Origin: Chrysochromulina tobinii
Lineage: Eukaryota; Haptophyta; Prymnesiales; Chrysochromulinaceae
Assembly (NCBI GenBank): GCA_001275005.1
Contig: JWZX01003175.1
Coordinates: forward strand, 1-51,049
Length of the DNA: 51,049 nt
Direction of reading: 5' to 3'
Below, one piece after another: positions 1 through 8,200 of the stretch. A model generated the notes under the pieces. That model had not been told where the DNA came from, did not search any database, and saw only the letters and a program-made list of their open reading frames with translations. Every line of letters starts with the position of its first letter. The first letter of the stretch is position 1. The position numbers and the translations under genes are program-made.

Positions 1-552
1 AAGAAGAAGAAGCGGGGCAGCAAGCAAGTGCTATTTGAAGTTGGCGCGAACGAATGCGACGTTCCTGGCGTCTCCGCAGGCGATGCAGCAGCAGGCGCTG
101 CAGCAACAAGCATTCCAGAGGCAAGCAATGCGGCTCTCAGTGGGGCCCTCACAACGTCCGTCTGTACCCAGCTGCGGCAACCAAAGAAGAAGGAGCGACA
201 GAGGCAAGCCCCCGCAAGTCCGAAGGCAGAGGCGGAGGAGCAAGCTCGCGAGCAGGCGGTGCAGACAGCGGCAACGGCGCAGGCTGCAACGGCAGCAGCA
301 GCGGCGAAGGAGGCGGAGCACCCGCCTCCCAACTTCATCTGCTCGATCACGCACGACCTCATGATCGACCCGGTCTCGGCTGCAGATGGCCATACCTACG
401 AGCGGCGTGCGATCGAGGAATGGCTCGTCGGCCACTCGACCAGTCCGATGACGGGCGCCGAGCTCGAGGTCAAGATGCTCTTCCCCAACCTCGCCATCCG
501 CTGTCTCATCCACACATGGCAGGAGGACCTGCGCTCGGCGGGAGCCTCATGA
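1..552 (+). CDS. U-box domain protein, 3' part (5' end outside window)
   Basis: The reading frame is open to the left edge, so this is the C-terminal part of a longer protein; the first bases encode a lysine run. About 100 residues of alanine/glutamate/glutamine-rich low complexity lead into a C-terminal U-box of roughly 70 residues. It starts near PNFICSITHDLMIDPV and continues with DGHTYERRAIEEWL and a TSPMTG segment, the normal order of U-box core residues. U-box proteins are E3 ubiquitin ligases that bind an E2 through this fold without zinc, so a ligase role is expected from the family; the substrate is unknown. The domain is complete and ends about 10 residues before the stop. In another frame, positions 35-130 also encode a Q-rich repeat, so a splice or frame switch in the low-complexity part cannot be excluded. 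Confidence 0.75.
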   Translation, partial: KKKKRGSKQVLFEVGANECDVPGVSAGDAAAGAAATSIPEASNAALSGALTTSVCTQLRQPKKKERQRQAPASPKAEAEEQAREQAVQTAATAQAATAAAAAKEAEHPPPNFICSITHDLMIDPVSAADGHTYERRAIEEWLVGHSTSPMTGAELEVKMLFPNLAIRCLIHTWQEDLRSAGAS

Positions 553-652
553 TCGGCCAGCTGCACAACCGACTTTACTGTGCCGCACAAGCCAAGCGCT
601 GCCCTTGACCACGCTGCTGCATCAGACATGGGGGCTCCTCCTCTGGTCACTG

Positions 653-709
653 AAGACGCAGCGGACGCAGTGGGCTTACATAAGACGCAGCGGACGCAGT
701 GGGCTTACA
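653..709 (+). repeat. 29-bp tandem duplication
   Basis: Two adjacent copies of a unit starting AAGACGCAGCGGACGCAG are seen at 653-681 and 682-709. It lies just downstream of the U-box gene. No function is visible. Confidence 0.85.
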
Positions 710-811
710 GGGTCGTGTCTAAAGAGATAGCAGTGCGTGCAGGCAGCCTCGAGACTGAGACCACGGAACAGACGATGAGACGAGACTCGAGAGTGTGTTA
801 CACTTTGGAGC

Positions 812-897
812 GTGCACAGCTGCAGGACCAAGCGCGGCGTGCACAGCTGCGGCGCGGCGTGCACAGCTGCAGGACTCTTGGGAGCGTGCACAGCTGC
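812..897. repeat. four spaced copies of GTGCACAGCTGC
   Basis: Exact copies of GTGCACAGCTGC, which contains the palindromes GTGCAC and CAGCTG, start at 812, 839, 859 and 886. The spacing is 27, 20 and 27 bp. The sequence between them is only partly conserved. It could be a degenerate minisatellite or a cluster of E-box-like sites; nothing in the window decides. Confidence 0.75.
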
Positions 898-1424
898 AGG
901 GAGGAGCACGGCGCACGGCAGCACGCAGAGGTGCATGTTTGAGTCCGAGTGCACCGAGTGTAAGGGTCTTGTCGTGAGACAGTCCGTAAGTCCGAGAGCG
1001 TGCGCGCGCGCGGTGTCGACGGTACGCACCACACTAGATGACACGAAGTAAAAAGAAGTACGTACGAGTTTAACGACCCCCGCGCGCCGCGGAGCGGAAA
1101 CGGCACATCACGTCGGGGCGAGGCGCGAGGACGTGCGGGGGACGAGCGACCCGCAACGGCATGCAAGATCCAAGAAGCGTGGCGGTCTTCTCTGTGCATC
1201 ATGTGCACTTGTTACGTGGCGTGATGGGTGACACTCGAACGTAGCGTAAAAATCCTTATGCTTTCGTTTACGCCACTTGTAAATAAGTTCTAAAGTACAC
1301 GACAGTCCGCTCTCCTCGGTCTGTGTCGCTCATTGTCATCCCTCTGATACAATGTACTTACAATGTACTACAAGTGCGTCCTACACGATGCCATGCAATT
1401 CATGCATGATACTCAACAGCATGA

Positions 1425-4400
1425 TCAGGCGCCCTCGAGCGCCTCGATCGCTGTCTTCACTGCGGACACAACCTTCGACGCCTCCGCCTCGTCCCGTGGG
1501 CCATCGCGGCGCCACCGATCGTCGTCGAGGTGGCGCGCTGCATTCGCCCAAATGCGGAGCGAGTGCAGCCGATCTTTCAGGTCGGTCCGCATGCCACACT
1601 CGCGACGCCAATAGTTGATGCGCTCCTCAAAGCCCTCGGGCGCCAACGCCGCCCTTCCGGCATAGATGGCGTCGAGTCGAGACATCACGCTGCTGAACGC
1701 GAGCAGCATGTTGTCCTTGATGCCCTTGTGCGCATCGGAGCCCTTGCGCATCTCACGCACCTGCAGCGAGAGCGGCGTGGGCACGTAGCATGCCGCCGAG
1801 CTCGCGGGCTGCTCCGAGCTTGAAAGCACCGAGCCGTCGAGCGCGCCGCGGCCGGTGCCAGTGCTCCCATCGTCATCAGCCAGGCTCGTCAGCGTTGCCA
1901 GCGCGGTGGCTACCGTGAGCCTCTTCCGCACACTGCCGTGGCACAAACCCGACGCAGCAGACCGGACGACATCCTTGATCGCCACCGCCACGTGCGGCGG
2001 CCAGCCAGCCTCGGCATCGGCGAGCTTCACGGCATCGATGTCGGGGAAATCGAGCTCGAATGACTCCTCGCAATTGTCAATCATGTTGAGAGGCGATCGG
2101 CCAGTGAATGCTACAAGCAGTGTGATGCCCAGCGCCCAGCCATCGGTCGCTGACGAATACTCGCGTCCCTGGACGACCCCCGGGTCGAGATACCCGCGGG
2201 TCAGGTAGAGCGCATTCGACGCGCTCTTCATCTTCGATGCCTCGGGGTCGGCATCCATCTTGGCGAAGCCCGTGTCTGCGAGGTAGGCGTTGAGCTCGTC
2301 GTCGAGCAGAATGTTCTCCGGCTTGAAGTCGCGATGGACGACGGCGCCCTTGCCGCCAGGCACCGGCGTGTGCAGATAGAGCAGCGCGTCGGTCGCCTGC
2401 TGCAGGATGCGCAGGCGCTGGTGCCAAATCAGAGGGCTCAGCGACGCACCGAGGCCGAGGCGGCGCAGGTGCTCGGGGTCGGCCTCTTTTGGCCACAGCC
2501 GATCGGCGAAGCTGCCGCCGCGCATCAGCGGGAAGACGAGGCACGGCGCCTCGTGCTCAAGATAGTAGCCGAGCAGCGGCAGCAGGTGTGGGTGGCTGCA
2601 CTGCTGCAGCACATTCACCTCGCGCTGCAGATCGGCGAGATCGTGCACGCCCGACTTGGCGCGCTTGACGGCGACGGGCTTGTGGCGCAGCCACAGCGGC
2701 AGGCCCGCGGGCGGCAGCGACGGCAGCGCATCCGCGGTGAAGACGCGGCCGTAGCCGCCGCTGCCGATGAGCCTCTGCTCTCCAAAGCCGTCCGTCGCCG
2801 CCGTAAGCTCGGCGAGGGTGAGGGCGACGGCCGCAGGCGGCGCCGAGGGAGCCTCCGGGGCCACCGATGCTGGGTCCTCTTCTGCGGATGCTGAGCCTGC
2901 GGCAGGAGGCGACTGTGTGACCTCCAGCAGTGACAGCTTCGACAGGCTGGCTTGCATCATCTCCGACGCGTGCTTGCGACGCAGCTTCTGGCTCTCCTGC
3001 TTGCGCTTCTTGTGCAAGCGCTCGCGCATCGCCCTCGCCTCCGCCAACACACCCTCGCTCGCGCGCGCGTGGTGCTCCTCGATCGCACCAATCAGGCCCT
3101 CGTACTGCGAAGCCGCCATGGCCACACGCAGCGCCTCGTCAGCGGTGGCAGAAGGAGCGGGACCCACGACGCCCTCGTCGCCAGCTGGCACCGCCACCTC
3201 GGCGCTGCCACTCGCGGCCGCTGACGCACTCGTTAATGGCGCTCTCGCCTTGCTCGCCCCTGTCGGCTTGGCTTTGGCTTTCTTGCTCGCTTTCTTCTTC
3301 GGCGCCTGCTGCTTGTGCGCCCCCTCCGCCTCCTCCTCAGCCAGCAGAGCCGCAGCGGCAAGCTCAGCTGCCCGCTCGGCTGCCGCACGCTCCGCAATCG
3401 ACACCGGAGTGGCCGCAGCGATGGTCGCAGGTGGGTGCGTGCGTGCGAAGCGCCTGTAGCGCAGGAACGTTGCGATGGCGGTGTGGCCTTGGGCCTCTGC
3501 AACATCGAGGGCTGTGCCATTAGGCGATCGAAAGTCAGTGCGTGCGCCAGCATGCACGAGCAGCTTGACGATGTCGATCGAGCCCGCGAGACAAGCAGCG
3601 ATCAAAGGCGTGACGCCGTCGCTGGCTGCCTGGTCGACGGCGGCGTGGGCGGCGAGCAGCAGCTGCACGCAGTCGCCGTGGCCTTTGATGCAGGCGGCGT
3701 ACAGAGGCGTGGCGCCGTCGCTGGCTGCCTGGTCGACGACGGCGTGGGCGGCGAGCAGCTGCTGCACGCAGTCGCCGTGGCCTTTGATGCAGGCGGCGCT
3801 CAGAGGCGAGTTGCCGTTGCTGGCTGCCTTGTCGACGGCGGCGTGGGCGGCGAGCAGCAGATGCAAGCAGCTTCCGTGGCCTTTGATGCAGGCGGCGTAC
3901 AGAGGCGTGTCGCCGTCGCGGTCTGCCTGGTCGACGGCGGCGTGGGCGGCGAGCAGCAGCTGTACGCAGTCGCCGTCGCCTCTGTCGCAGGCGACGATCA
4001 GAGGCGTGGCGCCGTTGCGGTCTGCCTGGTCGACGATGGCGTGGGCGGCGAGCAGCAGCTGCACGCAGTCGCCGTGGCCTCTGTCGCAGGCGACGAGCAA
4101 AGGCGTGGCGCCGTCGCTGGCTGCCTGGTCGACGGCGGCGTGGGCGGCGAGCAGCAGCTGCACGCAGTCGCCGTGGCCTCCGTCGCAGGCAACGTACAGA
4201 GGCGTGGCGCCGTTGCGAGCTGCCTGGTCGACGATAGCGTGGGCGGCGAGCAGCAGCTGCACGCAGTCGCCGTGGCCTCTGTCACAGGCGGCGTACAGAG
4301 GCGTGGCGCCGTTGCGGTCTGCGTGGTCGACGATGGCGTGGGCGGCGAGCAGCAGCTGCACGCAGTCGCCGTGACCTCTGTCACAGGCGGCGTACAGAGG

Positions 4401-4904
4401 CGTGGCGCCGTTGCTGGCTGCCTGGTCGACGACGGCATGGGCGGCGAGCAGCAGCTGTACGCAGTCGCCGTCGCCTCTGTCGCAGGCGACGATCAGAGGC
4501 GTGATGCCGTTGCTGGCTGCCTGGTCGACGGCGGCGTGGGCGGCGAGCAGCAGCTGCACGCAGTCGCCGTGGCCTGTGATGCAGGCAACGTACAAAGGCG
4601 TGGCGCCGTCGCTGGCTGCCTGGTCGACGATGGCGTGGGCGGAGAGCAGCAGCTGCACGCAGTCGCCGTGGCCTTTGATGCAGGCGGCGTGCAAAGGCGT
4701 GGCGCCGTCGCTGTCTGCCTGGTCGACGGCGGCGTGGGCGGCGAGCAGCAGCCTCGTGCATTTAGGGTGACCAGTCTCACATGCAATACGCAGGCAAAGG
4801 TGGAGGTGGGCCGCTTCTTTCACGCTGTCGACGAGGCCCACAGCCTTGGCCTCGTCGCCGCGCCGGAGCGCGTCGACGATCGCGTCCAGGGTCACGATGC
4901 TCAT
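1425..4904 (-). CDS. ankyrin-repeat protein kinase with HEPN-like C-terminal segment
   Basis: A single-exon gene of about 1159 residues. The start is placed at MSIVTLDAIVDALRRGDE because repeats begin soon after; the frame is open further up but carries no domain there. Residues about 40-490 are ankyrin repeats, twelve of them nearly identical 33-residue units with consensus GATPLYAAC and GDCVQLLLAAHA. An Ala/Lys-rich linker follows. The kinase domain, about 700-1015, has the glycine loop GSGGYG, lysine in VAVKR, HRDFKPEN and DTGFA (DTG instead of DFG; the Asp is kept), then GYLDPG and a DGWALG helix. It resembles the IRAK/receptor-like kinase branch. The last 100 residues contain LRIWANAARH, which resembles the motif of DUF4145-type HEPN domains. 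Known: such kinases phosphorylate Ser/Thr. Inferred: the ankyrins select the target. No membrane segment is seen. Confidence 0.85.
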   Translation of the reverse strand: MSIVTLDAIVDALRRGDEAKAVGLVDSVKEAAHLHLCLRIACETGHPKCTRLLLAAHAAVDQADSDGATPLHAACIKGHGDCVQLLLSAHAIVDQAASDGATPLYVACITGHGDCVQLLLAAHAAVDQAASNGITPLIVACDRGDGDCVQLLLAAHAVVDQAASNGATPLYAACDRGHGDCVQLLLAAHAIVDHADRNGATPLYAACDRGHGDCVQLLLAAHAIVDQAARNGATPLYVACDGGHGDCVQLLLAAHAAVDQAASDGATPLLVACDRGHGDCVQLLLAAHAIVDQADRNGATPLIVACDRGDGDCVQLLLAAHAAVDQADRDGDTPLYAACIKGHGSCLHLLLAAHAAVDKAASNGNSPLSAACIKGHGDCVQQLLAAHAVVDQAASDGATPLYAACIKGHGDCVQLLLAAHAAVDQAASDGVTPLIAACLAGSIDIVKLLVHAGARTDFRSPNGTALDVAEAQGHTAIATFLRYRRFARTHPPATIAAATPVSIAERAAAERAAELAAAALLAEEEAEGAHKQQAPKKKASKKAKAKPTGASKARAPLTSASAAASGSAEVAVPAGDEGVVGPAPSATADEALRVAMAASQYEGLIGAIEEHHARASEGVLAEARAMRERLHKKRKQESQKLRRKHASEMMQASLSKLSLLEVTQSPPAAGSASAEEDPASVAPEAPSAPPAAVALTLAELTAATDGFGEQRLIGSGGYGRVFTADALPSLPPAGLPLWLRHKPVAVKRAKSGVHDLADLQREVNVLQQCSHPHLLPLLGYYLEHEAPCLVFPLMRGGSFADRLWPKEADPEHLRRLGLGASLSPLIWHQRLRILQQATDALLYLHTPVPGGKGAVVHRDFKPENILLDDELNAYLADTGFAKMDADPEASKMKSASNALYLTRGYLDPGVVQGREYSSATDGWALGITLLVAFTGRSPLNMIDNCEESFELDFPDIDAVKLADAEAGWPPHVAVAIKDVVRSAASGLCHGSVRKRLTVATALATLTSLADDDGSTGTGRGALDGSVLSSSEQPASSAACYVPTPLSLQVREMRKGSDAHKGIKDNMLLAFSSVMSRLDAIYAGRAALAPEGFEERINYWRRECGMRTDLKDRLHSLRIWANAARHLDDDRWRRDGPRDEAEASKVVSAVKTAIEALEGA
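3600..4760 (-). repeat. 99-bp tandem array encoding ankyrin repeats
   Basis: About twelve consecutive 99-bp units lie inside the kinase gene, each encoding one 33-residue ankyrin repeat. They differ mainly at a few codons (A/I/V before VDQA; ASD/ASN/DRN; CIKGHG/CDRGHG). Identity at DNA level is high enough that the antisense strand also stays open. This points to recent unequal crossing over or gene conversion. Flanking repeats at both ends are more divergent, as expected for array edges. Confidence 0.9.
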
Positions 4905-5227
4905 AGGCCTGAGCTCTTCGGTCGTCTCTTCGATCGCAAAGGGCCCCTCGTGTCGTGCGTCATGACTCCCCTTGCTGCCGTGCGAAGCCCGATATGGTAA
5001 TATGCATGCATGCTCGGCCGGACAGGAAAGTTTGCAGCCAACAAAATGTGTGAACGTTAACACACGCGACAGGAACTTCGTTGCGACTTTCGCGTAATCC
5101 TCACACAGAATTTGAGCCTGCCCGCTCCAGCCTCCACGCGAGCACGCCACACGATCAGAGCCACCCGACCCCACAGGAGCACCGGACGATACTGTAATTT
5201 GTAAAGTAAGCCAACGCGTCCCCACTC
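4905..5227. other. intergenic region, presumed kinase promoter
   Basis: This lies between the stop of the UvrC-UvrB gene and the start of the kinase gene, both on the minus strand. It should carry the terminator of the first and the promoter of the second. I see no clear TATA box or repeat. Confidence 0.4.
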
Positions 5228-8200
5228 TCACACCCCAAAGTCCGACGCATTGACGAGCGTCTGAGCTTCGCGCGGAGCCTCTCCGTCCGTACGGAGCCTC
5301 TCTGTGCGCACGATCCACGCGGGAGCGGCGCGTGCGGCCGGGGAGTCGAACAGCGAGGACACCGACACAATGAGCCCTCGCTTGTCGTCGTCATCCTCCT
5401 CCTCCGCTGCCTGCGCCGGCGCCGGCTCCTTCACCTCCTCCTCCTCCTTCCCGTACGCCACACGTCCGTTGCCGCCGCCGGCCTGCTGATTGCCGCTGAT
5501 TGCTGTTGATTGCTGCTTGGCTCGCAGCTTGGTCCGTTGGCGGCGCGCCTTGGCTTCCTCGAGCAGATCGAGCATCGCCCCACTCCCTTCGCCATTGGTG
5601 ACGATCGGCATCGGCTCGAGGCCGTAGCGTTCGTTGTGAGCCTGCTGCACTGCGCGCCGGCGGTCGGTCTCGTCAATGGCGCGCTTCATCGAGCCGGTCA
5701 CGCGGTCGGCAAAGAGCAGCGCCGTGCCACGTACGTGGCGCGCTGCACGCCCGATGGTCTGGATCAACGCTGTACTTGAGCGTAGGAAGCCCTCCTTGTC
5801 CGCGTCGAGCACCGCCACCAAGCTCACCTGATGAGGCGGCCCAGCTCTCAGTGCGATCTCAGAGGCGATCAGCGTCACTCAGCGTCACTCAGCCGCATTC
5901 CAAGGGTAATCAGCGTGGTAATCAGCGCCCATCAGCGCCCATTAGAGGCCATCAGAGGTCGTCAGAGGCCATCAGAGGCCATCAGCGCACCTCCGGCAAG
6001 TCAAGCCCCTCCCGTAGCAAGTTGACGCCCACGAGCACGCTCAGCTCGCCATTCCGCAGCGAGCGCAGCAGACGCACACGCTCGAGCGGTTTCGTGCCGG
6101 AGTGCATGTGCGCCGCCGCTAGCCCATGCTCGCGCAGTGTCGAGGCAAGCCGCTCCGCACTCTCGCGGGTGAGCACTGTGGCGAGCGTACGTTCGCCTAA
6201 TTTGGCACGCAGGGACGCCTCTGCGATGAGCTCGTCGAGCTGTGCCGCGCGTGGGCGGATCTGCAGAGGCGAGCAGAACTCATCAGAGGTCATCAGAGGC
6301 CATCAGAGGCCATCAGAGGCCATCATGAGGTCATCATAGGCCATCAGAGGCCATCAGAGGCCATCAGAGGCCATCAGAGGCTCATATGCGAGCGCACCTC
6401 CACCTGTGGGTCCACAATGTGCGTTGGTCGCAGCACAAGCTCTGGTAGCGACCCCATCGCCTCCTCACCCCCCCTCCTCCCCCTCCTCCCCCCCCGCCTC
6501 GCTCGCGCCGTACCGAGCGCCCCTTGCATGCGCGAGCTCGAACGCTCCTGGCGTGGCCGACACAAAGACCGCCGACGGTACGCGAGCCCAAAACTCATCG
6601 TGCGTGAGGGGGCGGTTATCGAGCGCCGAGGGCAGCCGGAAGCCATGCTCGACGAGGCAGAGCTTTCGGCGCCGATCGGCCGGGTACATGGCGCGTAGCT
6701 GCAGGGGCGCGCGACTCATCAGCAATTCGGAGATCGGGTTGGGGATGGGGGGGTGGGATGGGGGGGTGGGATGGGGGGTTGGGATGGGAGTTTGGGGTTG
6801 GGGTTGAGGTTGGGGTTGGGGTTGGGGTTGAGGTTGGGGTTGGGTCAGGTATTGGGGGGGATTGTCCATCAGCGTCACTCGAGCCGCACCTGTGGCAGCG
6901 CCACGTGTGACTCGTCCACAAGCAACAGATACTCCGGGGGGAAGTAGTCCAGCAAGGTCAGGGGGGCGGCACCGGCCGGTCGACCAGCGAGATGACGCGA
7001 GTAATTCTCGAGGCCCTGGGCCAAGCAGAGGCAACCAGAGGCTAATTAGACGCAATCTAGTTGGCCATCAGCGCCCCATCAGAGGCAATCAGAGGCAATC
7101 ATAAGTCACTCGGAGTGAGCGCCCCATCAAAAGTCACGGGCATCCCACCTTGCAGTATCCCTTGTGAACGAAATCCTCAAGGTCGGCACACACCCTCCCC
7201 TCAAGACGAGTCGCCTCGGCCAGCCGGCCATCCGCCCGGAGCGAGGCAAGACGAGCATCCAGCTCCGCCTTGACGTCGTGCAGCACACGCGCGCGCTCGC
7301 TCTCGGGCAGCACGTGGTGCGAGGCGGGGAAGAGGACGAGCTCGTCGGCGGCGCTTGAGACGGCGCTTGGGACGGCGCCGGCGCCGTCCGCCGCCGCAGT
7401 CGCTTCCGCCACGGCAAGCACCGCTGCGATTTCGTCTTCCTCGTCGATCAGAGCGCTTGTGGGGGCTTCGGAGATTGGATCTCGCATGATGGCCATTACC
7501 TGGACGGCGCCGCCCCCCGCCACCTCCGCCATCGGCGCTACCTGTGGAGACGTGTCCGCCTGCTGTGAATGGTCCGCTGTCCGTGAATGGTCCGCTGCCC
7601 GTGAATGGTCCGCTGTCCGTGAATGGTCCGCTGGCTGTGAATGGTCCGCTTGCTGGGGGAACTGCAATGCGAGCCGCACACGCACCGCCACCTCGGAGGC
7701 GACCGGATGCACACGCAGCTCATAGTCCGTGCTACCGCCACCTCCCACCGCCGCCAGGCTATACTCGCCGCGCTCGGGCTTAGCACGCGTGTCGGCCACA
7801 GGTTCATACTGCAAGCGCTGCAGCGCCGCGAGTAAGTGCGTGAGGGACGGGAGCGTGTGGCCCACACGCAGCGGAAGGGCTGCCTCCTGGTACTGGTCAG
7901 GGACTCCCAGCCCGTAGATGCAAGAGACTGAGGCGACGACCACCTGTGGGGCGATACGGGGCGTGCTCAGAGAGGCCATCAGAGAGGTCATCAGAGAGGT
8001 CGTCAGAGAGGTCATCAGATGAGAGGTCATCAGAGGAGCGGTCATCAGAGAAGGATCACGCAGAGCACTCACCACGTCAGTGCGCGAGAGCAGCGCCGCG
8101 GTGGCGGCATGACGAAGCCGGTCGATGTCTTCATTCACCGAGGCCGTCTTCTGCAAGTACACGTCAGCGGTGGGCTGATAGGACTCTGGCCTGTAGTAGT

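Larger units (their letters stand above)
553..1424. other. intergenic region with two short repeat arrays
   Basis: I see no convincing gene here. It lies between the 3' end of the U-box gene and the 3' end of the kinase gene, which are convergent, so it should hold two terminators. It contains a 29-bp tandem duplication (653-709) and four spaced copies of a CAGCTG palindrome (812-897). The stretch from 1240 to 1420 is AT-richer than the coding DNA around it. Confidence 0.6.

Noticed and set aside
3315-5000. Long open frame on the plus strand opposite the ankyrin array
   Set aside because: It is the antisense of the 99-bp repeat; its own repeats (AGCLVDGGVGGEQQ type) only mirror the array and contain no known domain.
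6460-6540. A very short intron (about 25-35 bp) to fix the exon 6 frame
   Set aside because: A GT donor and in-phase AG exist, but the intron would be shorter than known spliceosomal introns; an extra base in a homopolymer is simpler.
6730-6845. Telomere remnant
   Set aside because: The GGGTTGGG/GGTTGAGG runs are irregular and sit between exons of one gene, so an intron tract is the better explanation.
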